Shown here piece after piece: positions 13,055 through 25,600 of a stretch of DNA of 64,000 nt. Made by a program: the position numbers and the translations under genes. Each line of letters starts with the position of its first letter. Within the stretch, counting starts at the first letter, position 1. The notes beneath the pieces are model-generated. The model was not told the origin of the DNA and did no database searches. It saw nothing but the letters and a program-made list of their open reading frames with translations. Source of the DNA: Bicyclus anynana (taxonomy: Eukaryota; Arthropoda; Insecta; Lepidoptera; Nymphalidae); contig NC_069085.1 in assembly GCF_947172395.1 (NCBI RefSeq), forward strand, positions 3,628,112 to 3,692,111. The letters run 5' to 3'.

Positions 13055-16000
13055 TTAGCTAACAACTTTCAAAACCAAGGATTCCCCAGCCGCTAGTTCA
13101 AGGTTATCTGCGTCTACCAAGTCCCTGAAACAATTGAATAAACATTTTAATAACAGTTGGACTCCCATTACTATCTACTGTGTAGCATTATAAATCAAAT
13201 CTTCAAGTACAAACACAAATACAAAGAAGTCGGTTAATTACCTATTATCAAAAACTTTGAAAAAGTCAAAAACGATGATTTTAGAAATTCGATAGAAATG
13301 AGATCTTTTAATCAGAAATTTGGAATTATAGAGTCAAATATTAGGAATAATGAAATTAGAAAGAAGGAAAAAAAAGTAAATAACCTAATTCCAATGTAAG
13401 AGCTACAGACAAGACCCTATCCTTAATTATGGTCATCACAGTATAAAAATGCTGATATCTTCAGATTTGCTTATCCGATCTGAACTAAATTATTAGTAAG
13501 AACTTCCTACTAAAAAGCTTTCTGTCCAATTAGAAACTACAATACTTAAAAACACAAAGCAAATTACACACTCATAACGAAACGGACGGTTCATTTATGG
13601 TTTCCAATATTGCGTTTTCCCTCTAGCTCAGCATAGCAAATGGACGATGAAATTTTAAGACTTATCATGATAGAAAATATACTCGTACTTTAAGATTTTA
13701 GTCCGGTTATGTAATCGTTATTTTTATTCATATTATACAAATCATTAAATTACTATCAAGTACATTGCTAAGACTTAGCACAAGTTTATCTTTGAGTCAT
13801 AAATTATAACCGTGGTCAAATTTCGCAGCACTATATTATTCTACTTGTCATGGCGTATTTACTTAGGCTTCTTAGAAAGCTCAACGCTCTTGGCTGAATA
13901 ACGAATTCTGAGGCTTCATAAATCAAATATTTCTGTCACCCGAATATTACAAAATGTAATTTTAGGGCCTGGCGTTTATTAACTAAACATAGGATCGAGC
14001 ATTAACCATAATACATTAATTGTATTCTATCTCTTTTATAGCTTTTAGTATGAACTATAATCCATTAGGGGTACAATAAAGATTTGTGGGTGATTTATGT
14101 ATAACGATGTTGGTTATACATAAATTACCCACAAATCTATAGTTAGTTATTTAATGAAGGTTTTGAATGTAGCCCTAATTAAAGGGCCATAAAGACATTT
14201 TTGTGTAAAAGTAATCGGTGTACCATTGAAACAAATATAAATCATATTATTTATATTCATTATCAATCTATATTCGGCTCACTGCTGAGCTCGACTCCAC
14301 CTAGTCCACCAACTAGTCCACCACGCTGGCCTAATGCGGATTGGCTTCTTCTTGATTTCACACACATTCTCACGAATGCAGGTTTTCTCACGATGTTATT
14401 CCTTCACCGTTTGAGACACGTGATATTTAATTTCTTAAAATGCATATAACTGAAAAGTAACATGCCCCGGACAGGATTTGAACTTACACCTTCCATAATT
14501 ATATTATAGAACGTATATTTATGCAAATTACCTCGTAGGTACAATGGTTACGGATTATGACAACTCTTTCTTTTAAGAAAGTGATAAAGAAGCTGACGAT
14601 GTTGATAGTAATATGTACAATGCTCGTTCACGAGTAATGTGTTGTACGGATCAGCATAAAATGCCGAGCATTAATTAACAACTAAAGTTTTAAATGGATC
14701 CTTTAACCCTACTACTAGCGGTTGCCAGTCCGTGATGACAGATTGACTGGGCCATACGATAGTTAATCCTAGTTTCCATCTGATAGTATCAGCGCTATAT
14801 TTGATCAATAGTGTCATTAAAGGGTATACCTGTAGAAGTAAGTCAAGTGATCATTCCGGTTATGATTGATAATGTTACTTTGTGTATTTGCCATCCCTGA
14901 CCCAAAGTGCAGAATCTAGTCGAAACATAGTACGATAATAGTGCAGTGCACGATATCCTTATACTTAGCACGTGATATTTAATATTCTCCGATAAGTACA
15001 TAAATATATAATGTAAGTAAACGCAAAATTGTACATGTGTTTGCTGTGTAGCTAAGTTCGGATCACTTTTTGCGGTGATTTTGTTGGTACGTAATGTAAT
15101 AATTATTATTTATTAGTATGTAATGTTGATCTCATACCCATTTACTCAACATAGGTAAGTAACATACTTACTTACTGTTTGTAAAGTATAAATACATAAG
15201 TAAATTTTAAACACGTACCCGATTTCCTTCGGGGATTCAACGTTGTTGATGACAATTTCCAATTGTCCCGATACGTTTTCGAAGTAAGTCAGATCCAAAT
15301 TGTAAGGTTGTTCTCTGAGGTTTATTACGATCACGTAGATCTCACAACCGTACCACCTGTAATGAATTTTAATATCATTGTAAATAACAGTATCTACCGT
15401 ACGACCGCCGTAGTGACGCATGTTGTACTTCTTGTTCAGAGGGCCTAGTTTAATACTTTTACTATCGCGTTGACGTAAACGCGAATTTCTAAGGAATTGA
15501 AACAGCACCATCTAGTGGCACTACTGCACAACTGTTTCAATTCCATATAAATTCGCGTTTACGTCAACGCGATAGTAACAGTATGAAAATATTGAAAACT
15601 CCCACTAGGCACACTGTAACGTAATCGAGGCTTACAGTGTCGTATTATAGACCAAGACTCCAGTGCGATCTTACACAGCAAATTTTTTCAAAGATGAAAC
15701 CTTAGGTTTTTAGTAGCATCTCATGTGCTTTGATCCTGGGCGGCTTGCTAAGCTTCTGGAGCGAGCTCGGTTGGCTGGAGTGACTCCAGCACCAAATGAA
15801 CCTACGTACAACGGCCAACTCTTAGTGGCCAAGTGCGGAAAAGGCCCAGGAAAGAACAAGAAGTGCTTTGAATACCTGCATCTTTGAGGAGATTTGCTCT
15901 GTGACACCTGACCAGTGAGAAAGGTGACTATAAAAAGGTGTCACGTAGCTTAAATTCACATGTGTCAGGTCGCACTGGGATCTTGCTCTATTACAATTCG

Positions 16001-17186
16001 ACAGAGTGAAATCTCCGAATTCGTTTGCAATTCGTTAATTTGCTCTGTCTTTATATAGCACAGTCAACAATTTCTATACCTCATTAAGCCTATTTTTAGA
16101 ATATTTTTGTAAGTGCCCAATTTCTTTTGTTCTAAAAATATTCAACTTTATGTAAATAAAATTTTATTTAGAAGTCTGCAACGCATTAGCAGTCTCTGGT
16201 ATCGCAGTTATAGGCGATGATAATAATCACTTGACATCAAGTGACTTGTCGACAAAATTATACAAGAAAATATTTTCACCTATAATTGCTACGGACAACC
16301 TACGTTTAATTTATTATTTTAAGTAGATCAGAGGATGGCAGATTTCTTAAATTATGATTACCATCTATACTAATATTATAAAGCTGAAGAGTTTGTTTGT
16401 TTGTTTGATTGAACGCGCTAATCTCAGGAATTACTGGTCCGATTTGAAAAATTCAGTGTTAGATAGCTAATTTATCGAGGAAGGCTATAGGCTATATATT
16501 ATCACCATATTCCTACGGGAACGGGAACCACGCAGGTGAAACCGCGCGGTGTCAGCTAGTTATCTAATAAGATTATAATCATAACGTTTAAAACGAGTAA
16601 GTGCTTGTGAGCTGAGCGTAATTAAAATAAACGCATTTGGACTACTACTTTGTGTGCTTTTATTTCATCATGCTAAAATAAAATAAATTAATAAATAAAT
16701 AAACATTCGCAAAGTAACGTACCTTCTAAAAGCGAATACATCGCGATTAAGCGCAACGGATTCATATCGACCATGTTGGAACACTGGATCCTTTCTCAGC
16801 TTTGCTAATTGTTTGTAAACTTTCAAGTGGGACCTTTCTTGCTTTAGCTCAATCTCTACATTCAGGGTTTTATAGCTTTCAGCTACTGGTAACCAAGTTT
16901 TATCGGCTGTCGAAAACCCTAAAATAAAAAATATTATGTACATATTACTAATATTATAAATAAAGAAATTAACAAAATTAAAATTATGCGTTAGATAGAA
17001 ATTTTAATTTTGAATTACAAAGTTTACGGCATTCAATTATGTCTTTTACATATTAATTATCTTTTACATATTATTTATTGCTCAGGATTTTTTAAGCAAT
17101 TAGCAATTAATATACTTGACTACGGCTCGAGGCCGTGGTGTTTAGAAGTCTATACAAGAGGCCTATGTTCAGCAGTGTATCGGCTG

Positions 17187-17261
<75 letters not shown>

Positions 17262-20200
17262 TTGATGATGATAATGATACTTGACTAATCTAGGTGGCAT
17301 CATACGAAACGCTAAATCACGCGATACTTATTTTACGATTGCATGGTAATGGTATTCTCTAACGTAACGACATCTACAGAGACCAAATCTGAGCCAATTT
17401 GGAAAACATAAAATCTTAATGTAATCTCTGGGAATCGAACCTAATTCCCTCTCCAGGTACAACTTACCAGCGTTCTTTGTTCCATCCCATTGGTGAGGAG
17501 TACGCTCGGGGTCACGCGAGACTCCCATCAGATAATAGTCTTTGTCAAGAACTATGGGATCTTGTGTATCTTCAAAACTGACCGTGCCGTCTCTCATTCC
17601 GATTTCTTCTCCCTATTGATAGACAATAATCTTTTTAACATAGAAATGGAACCGACTTCAAAGAAGTATTTTAATTTTTTTTTTTTATTGAGAAAGAATA
17701 CATTAAGGAACATAAGCTAACTTATCGTAATGGCTATACAAATCATGCCCACGTGGAATGGTAGCAATAATACTGGCTGCATTTCCGCGCTGGACAGCCA
17801 GGCTAATCCTTTGCGCAAAAAATGAGCCAGCCCTTCTGTTTTTTCATTTTAACACAACACTACTAAAGCCATTTTCATAAGCATTAAATAGAACCAATCT
17901 GGAAGTATAACTCTTTCAAACATAAATGGAATTTTCAAAATTCGTTGATAAATGACGAAGTTATGAGGTAACGAACATTAAAAAAAACGTGCGTTGTATT
18001 GAGAACCTCCGCTTTTTTTGAAGTCGGTTAAAAACAAGGTTTAGTGGTTTAGCCGTAAAGCGTAACAAACACACAATGTGACTCGCATTTAATAATAAAA
18101 CTAGCGGATTTAACCCAAGTATATTATTTATATTATGAATTTAAAACTTCTTAAATCACATTATTGTGAGTATTTTTCTGGTTAATACTTTTTAAACAAA
18201 CTTTTAATTTGTTTTATTTATTTTAGTAAATAATCTAGAAGGGGATGTAAAAAGGGAGGACTAAACTAAAAGAATACCAATATATATTCTTTGTAATATA
18301 AATTCAACTCATGGCAAGTTTTGTTTGAATTTGTTCAGTAGTTTTGAGCATGGTGCGCTATCGACAAAAAGGCAGTCACACAGACAGACAATATATAATA
18401 TATTTTTGGCTTCAGTATCTATATTATATTGTCATTCGACAAAAATTTTCAAAATACCATAAAACTCGTATACTCGTAAGTAAAGATAAGTTTAGAAATA
18501 TTACTCTACCTGATAAGTTACACCAATTCCTGGTGAAAGTAATATAATCATGTTCATCCCATCAACCATCTTTTGACTGAACCGTGACGCAATCCGATGA
18601 TTGTCGTGATTGCCAGCCTGAAATATTGTTTACGAAATAAGTAAAATATTTTAATGGTTCTTCTTTATTTAAAAAATGACAAAAATACGAGTATAATACT
18701 TATTAACAGAGCCGTGATAGCCCAGTGGATGTGACCTCTGCCTCCGATTCCGGAGGGTGTGGGTTCGAATCCGGTCCGGGGCATGCACCTCCAACTTTTC
18801 AGTTGTGTGCATTTTATGAAATTAAATATCACGTCTGTCTGGTGAAGGAAAACATCGTGAGGAAACCTGCATACCAGAGAATTATCTTAATTCTCTGCGT
18901 GTGTGAAGTCTGCCAATCCGCATTGGGCCAGCGTGGTGGACTATTGGCCTTACCCCTCTCATTCTGAGAGGAGCTCAGCAGTGAGCCGAATATGGGTTGA
19001 TGACGACGACGACGACTTATTAACATCTTTCTGCTGGCCTATTTGCAAATATGTTGGAAACAGCATAATGCTGTGTGGATAGTAGAGGAACTCATTTTCT
19101 CTGTGATGTGTTTGTTTTTGTGTTTTTGTATCTTTGACAAAAGTTTTCAATATAATTCCGGCTCCACATTTTTTTTTATTCTTTACAAGTTAGCCCTTGA
19201 TTACAATCTCACCTGATGGTAAGTGATGATGCAATCTAAAATGGAAACGGGCTAACTTGTAATATGAGGATGAAAATCCACACCCCTATCGATTTCTACA
19301 CGACATCGTACCGGAACGCTAAATCTAGGGAGGGTGGTAACTAGCCACCACCGAAGCCTCTCACCAGCCTGACCTGGACCAATTAAGAAAACCTCAAGCC
19401 CAGCCGGGGATCGAACCCAGGACCTCCGTCTTGTAAATCCGCCGCGCATACCACTGCGCCACGTAGGCCGTCAAAATTTGCCGTGAGGCTCCGTGAACAG
19501 GCACGGACGTGAATGTGGACGGTTTTCGTTGGGTTCACGCAAGTTCGCGCCTGTTCCCCGATCAGAGTCGGTATTTTGTCCCGCGACAAAGGGCGCCTCC
19601 TTCGCGCGGCGTTCACGCATACACATCCACATTCACGGCCCATCTAAATAGTAGAACAGTGACACAGCAAACAAAGTTATTGCTGCAGCACATTCTACGT
19701 CCATTTCGCTACAGGTCCTTCGAGGCCGTGGTGGGCGTGGAATCGAGCCGTGAATGCATGGCGAGAATTCACGGCACTAATGTGAAGCCGGCATAAGATG
19801 TACTAAGAATTATACCAATGAAGATGAAGTTGAAGAATAATTAAAATCCCTATTATGTCAAACAGACTTGGATGACTTTATCATCCAATAGCATAATAAC
19901 TAACTTAAATAAGATATTTATGAAGAAAATATTCACTTACCACCCAGTTTGATAGTTTATCTATTGGTTTATATGTAAGATATTTGTCCAAAGCATATTT
20001 TAAGTCAGATGCAGAAGAATTTGCATTAACATCAGAGATGAGTACAAAATTAAATGGAATTTGAGCACCTTCGTGTTCCTCATTACCAAAATATTTCATT
20101 AAATTGTCAATTTTATTCGTGTACGCTTCAGTCAACATAACTCTTTGGTAACCATCTTTCTTTGTGTATTCATCAAATATTTTTCTCCATTGGTAAACCA

Positions 20201-21812
20201 AGCCATAAAGTTCTTCTTGTTCTCTGGTATATATGTGGTTCAAATGATCATAGTGATTTGGATTATCTACAAACTGGCCGCTTGCAGGTTCATCAGGATA
20301 TTTCCCTCCATAAAGGTTTTTATCAACTTCCATTAAATACATAACAGCGTCCACCCTAAAGCCGGCAACGCCTTTGTCAAGCCAGAATCGTATAACATTG
20401 TTCATCTCCTCAACAACTTCTGGATTTCGGTAATTTAAATCAGGTTGACCTATCGCGAACTGGTGGAAGTAGTATTTTCCCACTTCTTGTTTGTATTCCC
20501 AAGCACTATTCCAAAAAACGCTAAGCTACAAATTAATAATAATAATGATTAAATTTTTATTAATTGATTGAATTTCAATTAAAAGTTTTGAATTAGTTAC
20601 CCAATTGTTTGGTGGATGCATGACACCATTTTCGTCAATCACTCCATCCTCCCATATAAAATAGTCATAGTACTTTTTATTGCCTTTCAGTGCCTCTTGG
20701 AACCAAACACTTTCATTGCTGGTATGGTTAGGTACTAAGTCTAATATTATTTTGATGTCTGAAATATTTTTAAGAAATAATTATAGTTTGTCTAACTTGG
20801 AAGTATGTCTGGCTTTTGGTGTGGTGGTAAGGCTTACAGACAAGGGTCTTTTTTGTTGGCTCCATCCAAAGCCTCATCTCAAAATATATTGATACAATAT
20901 GTAAGTAATGTTTCGGAATTGAGATTACCTAGTTCCTTAGCCTTTGCAAGCAGATCTTCACAATCTTTCATCGTTCCATATTCTGGCTGGATCGCATAAA
21001 AGTCAGAAATGTCGTAACCAAAGTCGTACATCGGTGATTTAAATATAGGTGAAAGCCACGTAGCATCAACACCAATATCCTTCAAATACTGCAGTTTGGA
21101 GGTTATTCCTGTGTAATACATAACATTCGAATATTATACATTTTATCCGACTTCCAGTAAGAGTGTAATGATTAACGAGTATATGCTGTAAATTTAAATA
21201 TGTAAGTATACCTATATTTTTTTGTTGAGTGCATTTTAGGTATATATATATATATCTCATCTCGAAAAGCCTGTAATGCCTAGCTAGTAGACCTTCGTAA
21301 TTTTATTAAAGTTAAAAGTTTGTTAGTTCTAATATAAGTAAGTACATATAACTTACCTACCTACTATGAGTTCTCATTGATGTACAACGTATTTTAATTT
21401 TTTTTTAAGTGGATTACTTAAAAATGGTCTAGGCCATTGAAACAGCGTGATAATGATAGCTTACCCTTTAAGTCACCGATACCATCGCCATCACTGTCTT
21501 TAAATGATCGCGGATAGATTTGGTAAAAAATTGTACTTTCCCACCATTTCAATTCCTCTTTAGCTTTAGCTAGCAGAAAAAGAGCTGGGAGTAGTAGTAT
21601 CGGATTTAGCCTGCAAACATAATAAATATTATAATAAAAACAAAGTTCCTCTGAAAAAAAAAATAGGTATCTATAATAAAAACTGCAAAATCTAGGCTAG
21701 GTATTTTGTGCTAAAATTTACTGTAAGCCGTATATTGAACAAGGAAAAATTTTAAATTTTGAAATTTTATCATAAGAGAGAAGATAAAATATGTTTTAAT
21801 GTCTTACCTCAT
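13055..21812 (-). CDS. Maltase-like alpha-glucosidase, gene 2 (GH13_17), complete
   Basis: Secreted alpha-glucosidase, closest in structure to gene 1. Coding exons in transcription order: 21812-21808, 21610-21465, 21108-20929, 20758-20601, 20525-19941, 18617-18510, 17612-17468, 16918-16723, 15356-15219 and 13124-13055, giving 576 residues and a TAA stop. The signal peptide (MRLNPILLLPALFLLAKA) nearly repeats that of gene 1 and also starts in a 5-nt ATG AG exon. Catalytic motifs are intact: DLVPNH, QPDLN, GFRVDA (about D222), LTEAYT (about E296) and AGNHD (about D363). Relative to gene 1 it has one extra codon in the large exon and two fewer in exon 7. Introns carry a SINE of each family, a GC-rich block, an RTE tail, a Helitron-like copy and a strong MITE. 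Active enzyme expected; substrate preference unknown. Confidence 0.95.
14080..14138. repeat. Hairpin with 26-nt arms in the last intron of gene 2
   Basis: AGATTTGTGGGTGATTTATG plus six further bases pairs with its inverted copy with one mismatch, across a 7-nt loop (GATGTTG). The size is close to that of a pre-miRNA hairpin, but it could equally be a MITE remnant. Confidence 0.8.
14265..14494 (-). repeat. SINE family S1 copy (minus)
   Basis: Read on the minus strand it runs from a degraded box B-like head (TTCAAATCCTGTCCGGGGCAT) to the TGAGCCGAATATAG end near 14268. It is inserted in the last intron of gene 2, in the sense direction. Confidence 0.7.
15450..15584. repeat. MITE with about 55-nt terminal inverted repeats
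   Basis: The arms (core ACTATCGCGTTGACGTAAAC onward) flank a short centre (CACCATCTAGTGGCACTACT). The inverted match extends outward to TAATACTTT / AACAGTATGA with a few mismatches. It sits about 95 nt from gene 2 exon 15356-15219, in the intron upstream of that exon. Confidence 0.85.
15723..15887 (+). CDS. Unrecognised 54-residue open frame antisense in a gene 2 intron
   Basis: The frame runs from ATG at 15723 to TGA at 15887. It begins MCFDPGRLAKLLERA, continues with GVTPAPNEPTYNGQLL and ends with the basic, Cys-containing KCGKGPGKNKKCFEYLHL. Base composition is much more GC-rich than the surroundings. An acceptor-like TTTTTAG lies just before it (15707-15713), and AATAAA occurs about 270 nt downstream (near 16157). 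I do not recognise the protein. It could be a small gene, a retrocopied fragment or part of a mobile element. Confidence 0.3.
   Translation: MCFDPGRLAKLLERARLAGVTPAPNEPTYNGQLLVAKCGKGPGKNKKCFEYLHL
16366..16562 (+). mobile_element. Non-autonomous Helitron-like element
   Basis: It starts CTATACTAATATTATAAAGC, continues GTTTGTTTGTTTGATTGAAC, and ends with ACCGCGCGGTGTCAGCTAGT. Related copies occur at 23858-24027 (-), 27596-27803 (+), 47340-47600 (+) and as fragments. The CTAG-type 3' end and lack of long inverted repeats suggest a Helitron; that class is inferred. Confidence 0.6.
17110..17281 (+). mobile_element. RTE 3' end with long ATG/GAT microsatellite
   Basis: A short remnant of the RTE ORF end (AGAAGTCTATACAAGAGGCC, TATGTTCAGCAGTG, ATCGGCTGA) runs directly into about 85 nt of GAT repeats at 17187-17275. 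The satellite is the retroelement's 3' tail rather than an independent repeat. Confidence 0.75.
18711..19017 (+). repeat. Full SINE family S1 copy
   Basis: The head has GATAGCCCAGTGGATGTGAC and GGGTTCGAATCCGG. The body matches the copy at 3860 and the 3' end is GCCGAATATGGGTTGATGAC with a GAC tail. It lies antisense in the gene 2 intron between exons 19941 and 18617. Confidence 0.85.
19169..19475 (-). repeat. tRNA-derived SINE (family S2)
   Basis: On the minus strand the head reads GACGGCCTACGTGGCGCAGT then GGTATGCG, with GGGTTCGATCCCCGG as box B. The body ends GCTAACTTGTAAAGAATAAA followed by A's. Other copies are at 32551-32884, 32885-33064 (partial), 46157-46480 (+), 36476-36674 (partial), 44992-45078, 23285-23390 and 46722-46842. 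It is a different family from S1. It overlaps no exon. Confidence 0.85.
19476..19797. repeat. GC-rich block of unknown origin in a gene 2 intron
   Basis: About 320 nt of markedly GC-rich sequence between a SINE and AT-rich intron. It contains repeated motifs such as CGTGAAT, TTCACG and GCCGTGAA in both orientations (for example CACGGACGTGAATGTGGACG and CACATCCACATTCACGGCCC). The pattern suggests a DNA-transposon fragment with subterminal repeats. I do not recognise the family. Confidence 0.45.
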
Positions 21813-22643
21813 CTTTCTGAACCAAATAGTGTACTAGTTCTATGAAATTTAATACATGTAAAAAATATTCAAAACTCTCATAAAATGGATACCAGGCACC
21901 ATCCGCTGACCTTCGTAGTCAGTTAAGTAAAGTTAATTCAGATGGTAGACATTTTTTTATAGATTATCCAAACTAGGTTGGCCATAATTTTCTTTAATAG
22001 ATTTTTTTATTTTGTTAATTAATTTGTTATTACAATTTATAAACTCATTTGGGGTTTTTTTAACGTGCTGAAAATGACTTGAGTTAGTATCGACGCTGCA
22101 CATTTTGCTTATTCTTAGAACTTACTTATTATTTAACAACTATAGACTTTTAAAATATACTTAACTATGATATTTCTCAATTTTGGTAAAAGAAAATACA
22201 AATATATTTCTACTAAAATATATTAATATACAATAGTTACGCATTTAAATCACACATGTTGCTGAAATAACTACAGATTAAATTCAAATACATTTATCTC
22301 AAGCAGGTTTAGTTTACATGCCGGTCAGAAATTTTGATCTGAGAAAATTTCGTCTTCTTAACTACTGTTTCTCTGCCTATGGTTTTTATATATTGTAATG
22401 AGAAAAAACGGCTAAAATCTTAATTTAATTTTAATTTTTTCCTTTTTTTTAAATTTATATTGCATGTATAAGTAGTATTTTAGATAATGTAAATAATTAT
22501 GAATGATTATTTTACAAATTTAAAAACGAATTGTTAACTAATATTTTTGTCAAACGCTCCGTTTGTAAAGGTGACGTCATGAAACAGTTGATAAATTTTA
22601 AGAGAAGTCGTAAAATAAAACATAATTTATTTACCAAAAAGCA

Positions 22644-22649
22644 TTTATT
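22644..22649 (-). terminator. Poly(A) signal of maltase gene 3
   Basis: On the minus strand AATAAA lies about 22 nt past the gene 3 stop, the same short spacing as in gene 1. Confidence 0.65.
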
Positions 22650-22670
22650 TTTTACAATCGTATGAATTCA

Positions 22671-25600
22671 TTAAAGTAACTTAACGACGACACTTTCATA
22701 TCCAGCGACGGGTAGGGCGGAAACGTTGAAAATGTCTCTGTAAACAAAAATCATAAATACATACCAATTTTTATGATTACCATACTTATTAGGTAGTATA
22801 TAGGTATAATTGTTATTTTAGCTTTTTATGACAGAGACAGAGAACATCCTTGGACGAGCCAAGGATGTTCTACCTTCTTCCGCTTCTACTTTTCCTTTAC
22901 TTTTACCTCTTCTTCTGTCGCAAAGACAACTTTACTATGTTCTGGTCAAATTACATGATTGCCTGTTTAAGAGGTGAGAGGGTGGAACAGTGACACACAC
23001 ACAGGCGTGTTTCGTCAATTATTACAATAAAATGCTTATAAAAAAAGTATGAGTCTCAAAACGCGCATGATGGGTTCCGTATCATTGTTTATAAAAACGG
23101 CAAAAGGATCGCGTTTGTTGTATGAAAACTTTAACTGTCTAACTACCACGGCTGATGAGATACAGCTTGATGACATACTGACGGACAGCGGAGTCATATT
23201 AACAGGGTCCTGTTTTACCCTTTGGGGATCTAATTATGGACATTTTTTTTGTGCAGTGTTAAAATATATAATTTATAAATAACAATTTTTGTATTCTTTA
23301 CAAGTTAGCCCTTGATGGTAAGTGATGACGCAATCCAAGATAGCAGTGGGCTAAATTGTTAGGAGGAGGATGAAAATCCATCGCAAATACTATAGGCTAC
23401 GAAGGTAAAACAAGGGTGGACGTCTGTTCTGTAATGGGCCGTTAAAATAAACCGGTAATAGTGATAGCGATAATATTCCTAACCGTGACCTTATTCAGCG
23501 AAAACAAACACTGCCAATGAGAATATTCTGTTCAATATTTTACTATATTATTATATCCCTGAGCCTGAAATGAATCGACCTTTGTAATTATTTGTAAACC
23601 TAAATTGTAATATGTTGAAGTTATGTATGATAATTACTATTTACCCTTCATCCTTGGGAGACTGGACGCTTCTAACGACCACGCTGGCGTCACCGTGAAC
23701 ATTCTCGAAATACGTCAAATTCACCACATGTTCTGTTTCCCGCATATTAACTATCACTAAATAAGTCTCTTCCATATACCATCTGTAAATAATCAAAGTC
23801 ACTTGTTTATAAAACGAATTACTAGATTCACTATAAAAATATATTAATTTTAGTAGAGACTAGCTGATGTTACGCGGTTTCACCCGCGTGATTCCCATTC
23901 TCGAAGAAATCGGGGATAATATATAACTAACAAACTCAAATAATATTTTTTTTAATCGGACTAGTAGTTCCTGAGATTAGCGCATTCAAACAAACAAACT
24001 CTTCAGCTTTATAATATTAGTATAGATTATCATTGTCTATAAAAATGGTGATAACTATAGAAAGTTCATTAAGTAACAATCTATAATATTATTTAGGTAG
24101 GGAGAATAACACGAGCGAAGAAGGGGAGTGTTAGTTAACTGTCAAGGATATCCTTAACCCTACACCCATCGGTCACAAGTTTGAGGCTCTGCCCGGAGAC
24201 TTTCTCTCTGCCAGGCGATGGATCCGGCACCCTCAAATTAAATCCAAGGAATTCTAAGATATTCGCATCTCTCTTGAAAATTATCAATAGAGAAACTCAC
24301 CAAATTTATCAAAAATTACCTTTTAAATGCAAAAATATCCTTATTGAGAGCCAAAGAGTCCAATCTGCCATATTTGAAAGCATTCTCTTGCCGAAGATCG
24401 GCTAATGCTTGATAAACTTTGAAATGAGATCTCGCAGCATTTTTTTGAACTTCCACGTTCAAGGTCTCATAGCCTTCAGCAATTGGTAACCAAGTCTTGT
24501 CTGCAGTAGAAAATCCTGTAAATATACAGAATATTATGTATCTATAAGATGACACTAAATAAATACAATAAATAAATGGTTAACTTCCCAATATTTTAAT
24601 TCCTTACCTGCATTCTTTTCTGCATTCCATTGGAATGGCGTACGCTCAGGATCTCTTGATTTAAGAACGTAATTGATAGGGTCATTGGTATTGCAACCCG
24701 CTGGATCTACAGTGTCTTCCCAGCTAACATATCCATCAACCATTCCCAATTCTTCACCCTAGTTAGAATAATAATTATTATCAATAATAAAAATATTGTT
24801 AACCATAATAATTTGTTGGTAGATTAGACAGTATGTATCTCACCATATATGTGACAGCTACCCCAGGGAGCAAGAGTACTATCATATTAATACCATCGAC
24901 TAAAGAAGTTCCGTAGCGCGTTGCTGTTCTACTCTGATCATGGTTGCCAACCTTTTTAACAATAAAAAGATTAAATAAAGAATTTAAATGGGGAAATTAA
25001 TTTAAGTGGTTATATTTTTACTTACGACCCAATTTGCAATTTTATCGACAGGCTTATAAGTTAAAAATTTATCGATGGCCTTTTTTATATCAGCTGCACT
25101 AGATGATGCAGAAGTGTCAGTGATCAAGTCAAAATTAAAAGGCATTTGGGCCCCTTCTATGTCACCTTCACCATAGTATCTTACGACGTCTTGAATAGTT
25201 GCATAAACTTCAGTCATCATAACTCTGAGCAATCCATCTTTTGCGGATATCTCATCGAATACATCTCTAAATTCGTAGACCATGTAATAAGTTTCGTTCT
25301 GATCTTTTGTATAAATGTGATTCAGATAATCGTGAGATTCTGGATCAACATCTATCCTGCCTGATAATGGTTCATCTGGATATTTTCCTCCAAAAAGTTC
25401 CTTGTCAACTTCAAATAAGCAGTTCACGGCATCAACCCTAAATCCAGCAACTCCTTTGTCCAGCCAAAAACGTATAATATCCTAAGAAGAAATAAAATTT
25501 TATTATTTTTTCCTTTCAGAAGTTAACCAGGCAGTATATATGTATATAGGCAGTATACAGTATTTTTAGAATAATTACCTTCATTTCAGCGACTACATCA

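Noticed and set aside
17010..17288. 92-codon open frame with a run of Met
   Set aside because: The Met run is the translation of the ATG microsatellite tail of an RTE fragment.
18711..18790. Possible tRNA gene (GATAGCCCAGTGG ... GGTTCGAATCC)
   Set aside because: Box A and B are present but there is no acceptor-stem pairing, and the same head starts several dispersed copies, so it is a SINE head.
18725..18967. Open frame of 80 codons on the plus strand
   Set aside because: It lies entirely in the S1 SINE; the frame follows the repeat consensus and recurs in other copies.
19383..19643. 86-codon minus-strand open frame
   Set aside because: It spans the S2 SINE head and the GC-rich block; no protein similarity recognised.
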